NCBI GenBank assembly: GCA_016194865.1
Contig: JACQAT010000015.1
Span: forward strand, 1-64,000
DNA: 64,000 bases
Direction: 5' to 3'
Source: Chloroflexota bacterium
Lineage (GTDB): Bacteria; Chloroflexota; Limnocylindria; P2-11E
The translations under genes and the position numbers were made by a program. This document shows positions 1-7,795 of the stretch, piece by piece; positions within the stretch are counted from its first letter, which is position 1, and every line of letters begins with the position of its first letter. Below the pieces are notes generated by a model. It saw only the letters and a list, made by a program, of their open reading frames with translations, had not been told where the DNA came from and ran no database searches.

Positions 1-2
1 GG

Positions 3-599
3 CTCACCGCGATCTGGATGGGCAACTCCGATAACTCGGAGATGCAGGGCATCAGCTCGGCCTTGGGCCCAGGCGTGCTGTGGCGCGACTACATGAAGAC
101 GGTCGTCGGCGGCCTGCCGCCGGACGGCTTCCCGCGTCCCGACGGGATCGTCGATGCGGTCGTCTGCATCAACCCCTCGCTCACGGGCGGCCAGGGCTCG
201 GGCAAGCTGCCCGGCGCCGGATGCCCCGGCAGCTGGCGGAAGACGGAGCACTTCAAGGCCGGCACCCAGCCCACGAACAGTGGCGACTTCTTCGGGCCGG
301 GTGGCTGCATCAATCTCCGCGCGCCGTTCTCGGACTGGCAGAAGGACTACGTCGCGTGGGCACGCTCATACACGGGCTACGGCCGCTTCTCGTGGAGCTT
401 CTGCGGGATCGCGCCTCCGTCCCCGACGCCGTGCCCGAGCGGCGCGACCTGCACGCCGGCGCCCTGTCCGGCCGACACGACGTGCACGCCATCGCCGTCG
501 CCGAGCGGATCGGGAACACCGACCCCGCAGCCGTCGATCACCCCGCAGCCGACGCCACCGCCGCGACCGACGCCGCCGCCACCGACGAGGAAACCATGA
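3..599 (+). CDS. Class A penicillin-binding protein, C-terminal part (5' end outside window)
   Basis: The reading frame is open from the first bases, so the gene begins upstream of the window. The first visible residues, LTAIWMGNSDNSEM, match the stretch late in the transpeptidase domain of class A penicillin-binding proteins (usually T-x-V-W-V-G-N-S-D-N-S-P-M). This enzyme polymerises glycan strands and cross-links peptidoglycan outside the membrane. About 130 residues of transpeptidase end are followed by a proline, threonine and serine rich tail of about 55 residues with repeated PTP and PSP units, ending in TRKP. Such low-complexity tails are common in PBPs of high-GC Gram-positive and Chloroflexota-like bacteria. 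Paired cysteines are present in the end region. The catalytic serine lies outside the window. Confidence 0.85.
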   Translation, partial: LTAIWMGNSDNSEMQGISSALGPGVLWRDYMKTVVGGLPPDGFPRPDGIVDAVVCINPSLTGGQGSGKLPGAGCPGSWRKTEHFKAGTQPTNSGDFFGPGGCINLRAPFSDWQKDYVAWARSYTGYGRFSWSFCGIAPPSPTPCPSGATCTPAPCPADTTCTPSPSPSGSGTPTPQPSITPQPTPPPRPTPPPPTRKP

Positions 600-623
600 G
601 GGGCCGCGCCTAGACTCGACGAG

Positions 624-1598
624 GTGCAGGCCGCGTCCGTCGATCGCTCGTTCTACGCGCCGGTCGAAGCGGAGCTCGACGAGCTTCGCCGCCGTTTGGC
701 GACGGTCGGCGACGGCGGGCACCCGACGTTCCAGGCCGCGGTGCGCCACCTCTTCGGGTCGTCGGGAAAGCTGCTGCGGCCGACGCTGGTCTTCCTCTCC
801 GCGCGCTTCGGCCCGACGGACGATCGCGAGACCGTCATCAACCTCGCGCAGTCGCTCGAGCTCGTGCATACCGCATCGCTCGTGCACGACGACATCGTCG
901 ATCGCGCGGAGCTGCGACGGAACGTCCCGACCGTCAACGCGACCTGGAACGACGACGTCGCGCTGATCGTCGGGGACTACCTGTTCGCCAAGGCGTACGC
1001 ATTGGCCGCCGTGCTTCCCAAGCCGGAGGTCATCGCGATGGTCGCGCAGACCGTCTTCGCGCTGTGCGACGGAGAGCTCGGCGAGGTCACGGCGGCGCCC
1101 CAGCTCCCCAGCGAGGCCGCGTATTTCGAGCGCATCGAGCTGAAGACCGCGTCCCTCTACGCGGCGTGCTGCCAGGGCAGCGCGCTCCTCGCCGACGCGG
1201 AGCCCGAGCACGTCGCCGCGCTCGGCGCGTACGGGACCAACCTCGGGCTCGCGTTCCAGATCACCGACGACGTCCTCGACCTGGTGGGCGACGAGACGGA
1301 GTTCGGCAAGGCCGTCGGCCAGGATCTCGCGGAGGGGATGGCCACGCTGCCGATGATCTACGCCGCCTCGAACGGCGATCGCGATCTCGCCGCGCGCATC
1401 GTCGCGCCCGGGAAGAGCGACGATGAGGTGCGCGAGCTGCTGCGCACGATCCGCGCGTCCGGTGGCGTCGAGCGGGCGCGCGCGAAGGCGCTCGAGCTGC
1501 ATGACGCCGCGACGCGTGCGTTGACCGGCTTGCCCGCGCGTCCCGAGCGGGACGCGCTCCGCGATCTCGCGGACTTCGTGGTGAGCCGGGTCCGCTAG
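624..1598 (+). CDS. Polyprenyl (long-chain) diphosphate synthase
   Basis: A trans-prenyltransferase of 324 residues that condenses isopentenyl diphosphate onto an allylic diphosphate to make the long prenyl chain used for quinone side chains or lipid carriers. It carries the GKLLRP motif at about residues 48-53, the first aspartate-rich motif DDIVD at 89-93 and the second DDVLD at 215-219, all in the usual spacing; full length for the family. Small residues precede the first aspartate motif, which in this family suits long-chain products (inference). The start is GTG at 624; a TAGACT box at 611-616 lies close enough that the transcript may be leaderless. Its TAG stop shares the palindrome CTAG with the stop of the convergent ricT gene. 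Confidence 0.9.
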   Translation: MQAASVDRSFYAPVEAELDELRRRLATVGDGGHPTFQAAVRHLFGSSGKLLRPTLVFLSARFGPTDDRETVINLAQSLELVHTASLVHDDIVDRAELRRNVPTVNATWNDDVALIVGDYLFAKAYALAAVLPKPEVIAMVAQTVFALCDGELGEVTAAPQLPSEAAYFERIELKTASLYAACCQGSALLADAEPEHVAALGAYGTNLGLAFQITDDVLDLVGDETEFGKAVGQDLAEGMATLPMIYAASNGDRDLAARIVAPGKSDDEVRELLRTIRASGGVERARAKALELHDAATRALTGLPARPERDALRDLADFVVSRVR

Positions 1599-2623
1599 GT
1601 CTCGGGTGCGTGCGGCGGTCCGCCGCTCGCGCGATCCGCGCCGCCGCGCCGTCCACGCCTGCGTCGCTTCCGCCTCGGCTGACCCGGTGCGCCGCCCTGC
1701 TGCGGGATGGGCGTCGGCCGCTCGGGCCGCGGGACCTCGTCGCTGTACGCCCCGACCCCGCGGGTGTGCGCCCCGACGCGATCGAAGGTCACGCCGAGCT
1801 CCTGGGCGGTGAACGTCGCGCGGCTGCCGTCGAGCATGCCGACGACGACCGCCTCCTTCGTCATGGACACGCCCTGGGTCTGGGCGCAGCCGCCGGTGCC
1901 GCACGAGCCGCTGACGCATGACGGGATGTGGAAGGTGTCGCCGAGCTTCGGCAGCTTGCCCTTCACCTCCTGGTACGTCTCGAGCTCGTAGATGAGGCAG
2001 CACTTGAGGCGGCCGCAGACGCCGGTGAGCTTGCTCTGGTTGAGCGGGAGGTCCTGCTCTTTGGCCATGCGGATCGAGATGTTCGAGAACTTGTCGAGCC
2101 AGCTCGAGCAGCAGAGCTCGCGCCCGCACGTGCCGACGCCGGTCATGACCTTCGTCTCGTCGCGCGCCGCGAGCTTGCGCAGCTCGATGCGCGTCCCGAA
2201 GTGCGCGGAGAGATCGCTGGACCACTGCGAGAGATCCGGGCGCCCCTCGCTCGAATAGAAGATCGTCAGGCTGCCGCCGTCGAACTGCCAATCCGCGCCG
2301 AGGATCTTGATCGGCAGGCGTCGCGTGCGCGCGAGATCCGCCGCCGCGGCCGACGTGTCCGCCTCCATCCGCTTGCGCTTCTGCATCTCGAACTTATCGC
2401 TGGCGGTCGCGCGGCGGACGATGCGGCCGAGCGGCAGGTCGACCTGCACCAGCGGCGAGTCGCTCGGCAGCAGCTGCACGCGGGCGGCGTCCTGGCCGAG
2501 GTCGGTCTCCACGATGACCCACTCATTGACCTGGAAGGCGGCGAGCTCGCCCGGATCGAAGAAGTACATGCGCCCGGCGGTCACGAACCGCGCGCCGACG
2601 ACCGTGTGTGCGGTGGCGGTCAC
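1595..2623 (-). CDS. ricT: PSP1 domain protein RicT (YaaT family)
   Basis: A 342-residue protein with the PSP1 C-terminal domain. The family signatures are clear: CGRELCC at residues 166-172 and CGRLKCC at 203-209, with further cysteines near 240 (CVSGSCGTGGC). In Bacillus subtilis RicT belongs to the RicAFT complex, which carries iron-sulfur clusters and affects RNase Y and developmental phosphorelays; the cysteines are those implicated in cluster binding. The C-terminus is a basic tail of arginine-rich repeats (RRKRRRRGRRGG), suggesting nucleic acid contact. It lies 28 bp downstream of holB on the same strand, as in the B. subtilis tmk-yaaQ-yaaR-holB-yaaT cluster. Partners tmk and darA are about 9 kb away here. 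Confidence 0.9.
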   Translation of the reverse strand: MTATAHTVVGARFVTAGRMYFFDPGELAAFQVNEWVIVETDLGQDAARVQLLPSDSPLVQVDLPLGRIVRRATASDKFEMQKRKRMEADTSAAAADLARTRRLPIKILGADWQFDGGSLTIFYSSEGRPDLSQWSSDLSAHFGTRIELRKLAARDETKVMTGVGTCGRELCCSSWLDKFSNISIRMAKEQDLPLNQSKLTGVCGRLKCCLIYELETYQEVKGKLPKLGDTFHIPSCVSGSCGTGGCAQTQGVSMTKEAVVVGMLDGSRATFTAQELGVTFDRVGAHTRGVGAYSDEVPRPERPTPIPQQGGAPGQPRRKRRRRGRRGGADRASGGPPHAPET

Positions 2624-2651
2624 GACGCGGCCTTCGGTCCGGCGTAGGTGG

Positions 2652-3698
2652 TCACAGCACCGCTGCGCGGTGCCGCGACCGTCCTGCTACTTCGCCCGCG
2701 GCTGCGTAGTAGGGGAGCTTGAGGGCGAACAGCTCGAGCAGCGCGCGCGCGTTCGCGCTCCACTCGGTCACGTCACGCGCGAGGCGCACCGTGAGCGAGG
2801 CGGTATCCACGAGCTCGCGCGATCCCACGGCGCCCGCGATGCGCCTGACGTCCTCGGCGCGCTCCGGCCGCATCGCGCGATCGGTCACCTGCTGCGACAC
2901 GAGCGCCGCATCGCGCAGGAGCTCGCTCCACTCGACCATCCGCCGCTCGATCTCGAGCATCCGCCTGCGCGTGTCCGGGTCGTCGGCGAGATCCGCGGCC
3001 CACGCGAAGCGATCGGTGAGGCCGCTCTCCATGAGCTTGAAGAGCTCGTTCTCGAGCGCCTTTCGCTCGCTGCGCGCCGTCTCCTCGCTGGCGAGCGTGA
3101 TCGCGAGCCCCGGCCGGCCCGCGCCGGCGGCCGCATGCTTCTCGGCGCCCTTGCCGAAGCGCTTCGCGAGCGCGGCGGCGATCTCCGCGGTCGGCACGAG
3201 CCGGAACGGGAGCGCCTGGATGCGGGAGCGCACGGTGTGGAGCAGCCGCTCGGGGCTCGGCGTGAGCAATAGGAGCATCGCGTGCCGCGGCGGCTCTTCG
3301 AGGGTCTTGAGCAGCGCGACCTCCGCGTGCTCGCCCAGATCCGCGGCGTCGTCGACGCTGGCGACCCGCCACCGTCCTTCGAGCGGCCGCAGCGAGAGGT
3401 CGGCCTGCATCGCGCGCACCTGCTCGATGGAGATGTCGCGCTTCGGCTCGATGCGGCTCACGACGAGCACGTCCGGATGCGCGCCACGCTCGATCAGCTG
3501 GCAGCTGCGGCACCGGCCGCATCCCCCCGGGACCGCCGGCTCGGTCGCGCAGTTCAGTGTCTGCGCGAGCCGGACCGCGACGGTCCGCTTGCCGATCGAG
3601 CGAGGGCCGCTGAGTCCGTACGCGTGGGCGACGTCGCCACGGAGTGCCCGTTCCCCGAGGGTCTCGAGGAGGCGCCGCTGCCCGATGACGTCACGCAT
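2652..3698 (-). CDS. holB: DNA polymerase III delta-prime subunit
   Basis: A clamp-loader subunit of 348 residues. The N-terminus has a P-loop of the form GPRSIGKRT at 31-39 and a zinc-binding group of cysteines (C50, C60, C63, C66) in the order seen in delta-prime and gamma/tau subunits. The SRIQ motif (sensor 1 region, about residues 158-161) follows. Delta-prime does not hydrolyse ATP but supplies the arginine finger to the neighbouring subunit; the S-R-I-Q stretch fits that role. The gene begins 13 bp after the end of arsM on the same strand and is followed by ricT, a conserved pairing in Gram-positive genomes. The start is the ATG at 3698. Confidence 0.88.
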   Translation of the reverse strand: MRDVIGQRRLLETLGERALRGDVAHAYGLSGPRSIGKRTVAVRLAQTLNCATEPAVPGGCGRCRSCQLIERGAHPDVLVVSRIEPKRDISIEQVRAMQADLSLRPLEGRWRVASVDDAADLGEHAEVALLKTLEEPPRHAMLLLLTPSPERLLHTVRSRIQALPFRLVPTAEIAAALAKRFGKGAEKHAAAGAGRPGLAITLASEETARSERKALENELFKLMESGLTDRFAWAADLADDPDTRRRMLEIERRMVEWSELLRDAALVSQQVTDRAMRPERAEDVRRIAGAVGSRELVDTASLTVRLARDVTEWSANARALLELFALKLPYYAAAGEVAGRSRHRAAVL

Positions 3699-3711
3699 CG
3701 AGAAGGCGAGT

Positions 3712-4467
3712 CTAGACGGCTGGCCGCACCGCGCGGATGTAGGCGCTGGCGATGGCGCCGTCGACTCCCTCGAGCTTCACCTCGTGGTCGATCTCGATGC
3801 TGATGTCCCGGAATCCCGCGGCGCGCAGGTGGCCGTCGTACTCGTCGATCGGGATCGTGCCGGCCACGCACCCGGCCCACGCGTCGAGCTGGCTCTTGAC
3901 CGCGGCCGGGAGCTCCTCGATCGCGACCATGTCCGAGACCGCGATCCGTCCGCCGGGACGGAGCACGCGGAACGCCTCGCGAAGGACGCTGCGCTTGTCG
4001 GAGCTCAGATTGATGACGCAGTTCGAGATGACGACGTCGACCGCCGCGTCGGGCAGCGGGATCGCTTCGATCGTCCCCTTCAGGAAGGTGGCGTTCGCGA
4101 CACCGGAGCGCTCCTGATTGCGCTTCGCGACCGCGAGCATCTCGTCGGTCATGTCGACGCCGTAGGCGTGGCCACCGGGCGCGACGCGCTTGGCGGACGC
4201 GAGCACGTCGAGGCCCGCGCCGCTGCCGAGGTCGAGGACGCGCTCGCCCGGCTGGAGCGCCGCGAGCACCGTCGGGACTCCGCAGCCAAGGCTCTCGCCG
4301 GCGTTGAGGCCGATCCCAGCGACATCCGGGTCGGTCGTGGCGTCGCCGCCGCAGCAGTCCGACGCGCAGCAGCTCATGGAAGCGCCGGTCATCTCCAGCG
4401 CCTTGCCCGCGTATCGCGCGCGAACCGCCTCGGTAATGGTGTCGGTCTCGGTTGTCGAGTCAGCCAT
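3712..4467 (-). CDS. arsM: Arsenite S-adenosylmethionine methyltransferase
   Basis: ArsM uses S-adenosylmethionine to methylate arsenite to methylated, partly volatile forms. The chosen start at 4467 gives MADSTTETD and a 251-residue protein; an open frame reaches 4530 but that would run through the promoter and operator. The nucleotide-binding motif DLGSGAGLD sits at 79-87. The three conserved arsenic-binding cysteines of the family are matched by C62 (LGCG), C150 (SNCVINLS) and C200 (GCVAG). An extra cysteine cluster near the N-terminus (C33, C34, C38, C39) could also hold the metalloid. It is divergent from an ArsR-type regulator with a shared intergenic dyad. Confidence 0.93.
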   Translation of the reverse strand: MADSTTETDTITEAVRARYAGKALEMTGASMSCCASDCCGGDATTDPDVAGIGLNAGESLGCGVPTVLAALQPGERVLDLGSGAGLDVLASAKRVAPGGHAYGVDMTDEMLAVAKRNQERSGVANATFLKGTIEAIPLPDAAVDVVISNCVINLSSDKRSVLREAFRVLRPGGRIAVSDMVAIEELPAAVKSQLDAWAGCVAGTIPIDEYDGHLRAAGFRDISIEIDHEVKLEGVDGAIASAYIRAVRPAV

Positions 4468-4503
4468 CTCGTCCTCCGGACTTCCTTCGTACCCATAGAC
4501 GGG

Positions 4504-4535
4504 CGTCGATGGGACACTAGCGCGACCCATCGACG
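4504..4535. promoter_or_regulatory. Perfect 10-bp dyad, candidate ArsR operator
   Basis: The arms CGTCGATGGG (4504-4513) and CCCATCGACG (4526-4535) are exact reverse complements separated by 12 bp. The dyad lies in the short intergenic region between divergent arsM and arsR. It covers the spacer and the start-proximal side of the arsM promoter (TTGACA, 18-bp spacer, TAGTGT; minus strand 4543-4514). Binding there would block polymerase, the known mode of ArsR repressors. The assignment to ArsR is inference from position. Confidence 0.6.
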
Positions 4536-4543
4536 GATGTCAA
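4514..4543 (-). promoter_or_regulatory. arsM promoter
   Basis: On the minus strand TTGACA (4543-4538) is followed after 18 bp by TAGTGT (4519-4514), a good sigma-70-type pair. The start codon of arsM at 4467 then has a leader of about 40 bases. The promoter is interleaved with the 10-bp dyad at 4504-4535. Confidence 0.55.
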
Positions 4544-4564
4544 TACGTCTGTTACGCTCTTCGC

Positions 4565-4906
4565 ATGGCCGCCGTCGAGCTCCCCGAGCGCACCCGCGGC
4601 ACCTGCTGCGTCCCGAAACGGCGCGTGCGCGCGGAGAAGATCGCCGACCTCGCCGAGGTCCTGAAGGCGCTCGCCGACCCGACGCGGCTCGAGATGGTCA
4701 CCATCCTCCGGGCCGCGAAGGATCCGGTCTGCATCTGCGATTTCACCGCGACCTTCGACCTGCAGCAGCCCACGGTGTCGCATCACATGGCAAAGCTCCG
4801 TGCGGCCGGGATCGTGGAGAGCACGAAGCGCGGCATCTGGTCCTTCTACAGCCTGCGAACGGACCTTCCCGCGTCCGTCAGGCGCGTGATCGACGCGCTC
4901 TCGTGA
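4565..4906 (+). CDS. arsR: ArsR/SmtB family metalloid-responsive repressor
   Basis: A 113-residue winged-helix regulator. The helix-turn-helix runs through QQPTVSHHMAKLRAAGIV (about 68-85), close to the ArsR consensus. The VCICDF motif with C56 and C58 is in the position of the ELCVCDL arsenite-binding motif at helix alpha-3, and an N-terminal C14-C15 pair could supply further ligands. It should repress arsM and itself and release DNA on binding As(III) or Sb(III). It is divergent from arsM. A TACGCT box at 4553-4558 places the predicted transcription start at the ATG, so the mRNA may be leaderless. Its 3' end overlaps the convergent glycosyltransferase gene by 29 bp. Confidence 0.92.
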   Translation: MAAVELPERTRGTCCVPKRRVRAEKIADLAEVLKALADPTRLEMVTILRAAKDPVCICDFTATFDLQQPTVSHHMAKLRAAGIVESTKRGIWSFYSLRTDLPASVRRVIDALS

Positions 4907-5978
4907 TCGCCGTCTCGTAGGCCCGCTCGGTCCGCTCCGCGACCGCGGGCCAGGTCCAGCGCTCGAGCGTCCGTTCCCGTCCCGCCGCCGCCATCGCGCG
5001 CGCCCGCGCCGGATCGGCCAACAGCTCGAGGATCGCGCGCGCGATCGCGGCGGGCTCGTTCGCGCAGTGCAGCCCATCGATGCCGTCGCGCACGACCTCG
5101 CGCAGCGGCGGGATGTCGCCCGCGATGACCGGACAGCCGGCGAGCCATGCCTCGAGATAGGTGAACCCGAACGTCTCGTGGTCCGACGGCATCGCGAATA
5201 CCGTCGCGCGCGCGTATGCCTGCGCCTTCTCGCTCTCGCTCACGACGCCGGGCTCGCTCCACCGAGCGTCGCTCAATGGCGCGGGCCCGAGGAACCGTCG
5301 CTGGCCGATGACGACGAACCGGGCGTCCGGCCTTTCGCGCCAGATCAGCGGAGCCGCGCAGCGCAGCGCGTCGTAGCCCTTGTAGCGCTCCTTCCGTCCG
5401 ACGAAGAGCACCGTCGCCGGCTCGCGCGCGACGGCGGGCGGCGCTGCGGGCATGATGCCGATGCCGGTCACGTGCGTCCGCGTCACGCCGGCTGTCGCGT
5501 ACCAGCCCGCTTCGCTCTCCGTCAGCGCGAGCACCGCGTCGTCGCGCCGGTAACGGGCGATGTCGCCCGAGCCCGCTCCGCTGAACGGCTGCCCGGGATG
5601 CACCAGGGGCGTCTCCACGAAGGCCGCGCCCGCCGCACGCGTGGCGCGCTCGAGCGGTCCGACCCACTCCCGGGCGATCGAGTGCACGACGTCCGCACCG
5701 CGAAAGAACGGAGCGAAGCGCTCCGCGGAGATGAGCGCCGTCGGCAGCAGCCCGTCGGCAGCGGCGAACGGCGTCGCGAGGAAGGTCGCCCGAGCACCCG
5801 CGATGTCCGTCTGAAGATCTCCCGGGCCGACCGGGATGCCGGGCCTCGGCCAGGCCGGCTTCAGCGCGACGAGTGACACATCGTGACCGCGCGCGGCGAG
5901 CGCCGCCGCGAGCGCGCGGGCGAGCGCCTCGGATCCGCCGACGGTGGAGAGCAGCTTCTTCGCGATGATGACGCGCAT
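4878..5978 (-). CDS. GT4-type glycosyltransferase (first paralog)
   Basis: A 366-residue GT-B fold glycosyltransferase. The N-terminal glycine-rich loop GGSEALARALAAALAARGHDV (split here as GGSEAL at 14-19, then GHDV) is typical of family 4 enzymes. RKERYKGY at 195-202 is in the donor-binding region, and MPSDHETFGFTYLEAW (about 270) carries the E-x7-E motif. It probably adds a sugar to an envelope polysaccharide or glycolipid; donor and acceptor cannot be read. It lies 9 bp downstream of a second family 4 gene that shares the RKERYKGY and HETFG motifs, so the two are an operon and likely a tandem duplication. Confidence 0.82.
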   Translation of the reverse strand: MRVIIAKKLLSTVGGSEALARALAAALAARGHDVSLVALKPAWPRPGIPVGPGDLQTDIAGARATFLATPFAAADGLLPTALISAERFAPFFRGADVVHSIAREWVGPLERATRAAGAAFVETPLVHPGQPFSGAGSGDIARYRRDDAVLALTESEAGWYATAGVTRTHVTGIGIMPAAPPAVAREPATVLFVGRKERYKGYDALRCAAPLIWRERPDARFVVIGQRRFLGPAPLSDARWSEPGVVSESEKAQAYARATVFAMPSDHETFGFTYLEAWLAGCPVIAGDIPPLREVVRDGIDGLHCANEPAAIARAILELLADPARARAMAAAGRERTLERWTWPAVAERTERAYETAITRARRSRA

Positions 5979-5987
5979 CGGGCCAAG

Positions 5988-7184
5988 CTACGCCAGGACC
6001 CGGTCCACCTCGTCGGGCGCCGGCGCGAGGGCCCCCTCGTAGACGGCCTCGACGCGATCGATGACCTGCTCCCAATCCCATCGCTCGCGTATGCGCGCGA
6101 AGCCGGTCTCGCCCATGCGCTTCGCCCGTTGCGGGTCGGCCAGCAGCCCGGTGATCGCGCCGGCGACGTCCTGGGGGCGCTGCTGCACGAGGATGCCGCC
6201 CTCGCCCTGCCCGATGACCTCGCGGAGCGGGGCGATATCGCAGCCGATCACCGGCTTCTGGTAGAGCCACGCTTCGAGGTAGCCGAGGCCGAAGGTCTCG
6301 TGCCGCGATGGCATGGCGAAGATCTGGCAGGCGTCCAGCGCGGATGCCTTGATCTCCGCGGACGCGCCCTCGATCTGGACGATCCGCTCGTCGCTGTAGC
6401 GCGCGAAGTCATCAAAGAACGTGGAGTAAAACCCTTGGATACCGATGAAGACGAAGCGTGCCTCGGGGTACCGGTCCCACACGCGCTCGGCCGCGTCCAG
6501 CAGATGGATGTAGCCCTTGTAGCGCTCCTTGCGTCCGATGTAGAGAACGATCGGGGCGTTCTCCGGGATGCGATAGGCGTGCCGGAAGGCGCTGCCGTCG
6601 CCGGCGCGTGTCGCGTTCGGGCCCATGCCCGTGACCATCACGCGCGACGGCTCGATCGTGTTGCGGATGTACCAATGGCGTTCCCATTCGGTCATGGTCG
6701 TGATCGCCGCGGCGCGGCGGTAGCGCGCGATGTCGGACGGGGCGTCGCCGCCGTGGAACTGGCCGGGGTGGGCGAGCGGCGTCAGCACGAGCGGGATGTC
6801 GAGCTCCGCGGCGACCGCCAGCGACGAGTCGAGGTACTCGCGTCCGATGTTGTGGATGAGCTGGCGGTCATTGGCGAAGCGCTCGAGCACGTCACCGCGC
6901 ATGAGGTCGACCAGCGTGGTCGCGTCGGCGGCCATGCCGAGCAGACCGCCACGCGGCTTCACCTGCACGACCTCCACGCCGCGGTCGACGAAGACGCGGC
7001 GGTCGTCGAAGACGCGCGGCGAGAAATCGTCGACCCGGTAGCGGAGCGACTCGTGATCCGGTGGCCACGCGCAGACGACGCGCACGTCGTGACCACGTTC
7101 GGCCAGGCGCGTCGCGAAGTGATAGCAGAGGCTCTCCGACCCACCGAGCGGCGAATAGCCGCGCTTGGTGAAGAGGATCCTCAT
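5988..7184 (-). CDS. GT4-type glycosyltransferase (second paralog)
   Basis: A 398-residue glycosyltransferase closely related to its downstream neighbour: GGSESLCYHFATRLAERGHD at the N-terminus, IGRKERYKGY in the middle and MPSRHETFGLGYLEAW with the E-x7-E donor motif toward the C-terminus. Both share a segment of the form PLxHPGQFxGGDxxSDIARYRR, which is not a general GT4 motif and suggests a common acceptor or origin. No membrane segments are seen, so it probably acts at the cytoplasmic membrane face. The next gene on this strand, an HNH protein, ends 33 bp upstream. Confidence 0.82.
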   Translation of the reverse strand: MRILFTKRGYSPLGGSESLCYHFATRLAERGHDVRVVCAWPPDHESLRYRVDDFSPRVFDDRRVFVDRGVEVVQVKPRGGLLGMAADATTLVDLMRGDVLERFANDRQLIHNIGREYLDSSLAVAAELDIPLVLTPLAHPGQFHGGDAPSDIARYRRAAAITTMTEWERHWYIRNTIEPSRVMVTGMGPNATRAGDGSAFRHAYRIPENAPIVLYIGRKERYKGYIHLLDAAERVWDRYPEARFVFIGIQGFYSTFFDDFARYSDERIVQIEGASAEIKASALDACQIFAMPSRHETFGLGYLEAWLYQKPVIGCDIAPLREVIGQGEGGILVQQRPQDVAGAITGLLADPQRAKRMGETGFARIRERWDWEQVIDRVEAVYEGALAPAPDEVDRVLA

Positions 7185-7216
7185 CGCCGACCGCTACGAC
7201 GCAAGGTGAGTGCCAG

Positions 7217-7753
7217 CTATGAAGCGGCGGCCGCCGAGTCGTCGACCCCCAGGAACTTGAACCACTTGCGCTCGCCGCCACGGATGTACGAGGAGAACAG
7301 ATAGCTCGGCGTGGCCGGTGGTCGGAACGGTTGACGGAGGAGCTTCATGCTCGACTCGGAGACGGTGCGCCCGCCCTTGCGATGGTTGCAGCCCTTGCAT
7401 GCCGCGACGACGTTCTCCCAGGTGTGTTGGCCGCCCCGGTGACGGGGCGTCACATGGTCCAGCGTCAGGTCATGACCACGACGCCCGCAGTACTGGCAGG
7501 TGTGGTCATCCCGGACGAGGACCTCCTTGCGCGTCATCTTGACCACCGGACGCGGCCGCTTGATGTGGTAGGCGAGCCGGATGACCGAGGGCGAGGCGAA
7601 CGACGTGCGCTCGCTCGTGACGATGCCGCCGTTGTTCTCGACGACGACGGCCTTCTCCTTGGAAAGGAGCACGACCGCACGACGGACGTTGCAGACGTTG
7701 AGCGGCTGGTAGTCCAGATTCAGCACGAGAACGTTGGCATCGACGACGCTCAT
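7217..7753 (-). CDS. HNH endonuclease family protein
   Basis: A 178-residue protein with a complete HNH module: C86-x2-C89, the D99-H100 pair ([13 protein letters not shown]), N114 (WENVVAAC), and C119-x2-C122 followed by H124 (CKGCNHRKG). The two CxxC pairs hold a structural zinc and the His/Asn/His set forms the metal-dependent nuclease site. This length and the N-terminal [11 protein letters not shown] match a widespread small HNH family found in Actinobacteria, Cyanobacteria and Chloroflexota, usually unlinked to restriction systems and of unknown role. A TAGAAT box (7768-7763 on the minus strand) and a CGGAGG ribosome site precede the ATG. It is divergent from pdxS. Confidence 0.88.
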   Translation of the reverse strand: MSVVDANVLVLNLDYQPLNVCNVRRAVVLLSKEKAVVVENNGGIVTSERTSFASPSVIRLAYHIKRPRPVVKMTRKEVLVRDDHTCQYCGRRGHDLTLDHVTPRHRGGQHTWENVVAACKGCNHRKGGRTVSESSMKLLRQPFRPPATPSYLFSSYIRGGERKWFKFLGVDDSAAAAS

Positions 7754-7795
7754 GTGCCTCCGATTCTAGGCGGAAGCGGTACGATTGCCGTACAG

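Noticed and set aside
1595-1598. Shared CTAG for the stops of the prenyl synthase and ricT genes
   Set aside because: Convergent genes packed to a shared palindrome; a consequence of compactness, with a similar CTAA at 48844-48847. Not of special interest.
366-2291. A 641-codon minus-strand frame across the prenyl synthase and ricT
   Set aside because: Arginine, glutamate and alanine rich translation typical of antisense frames at high GC; conflicts with two well-supported genes.
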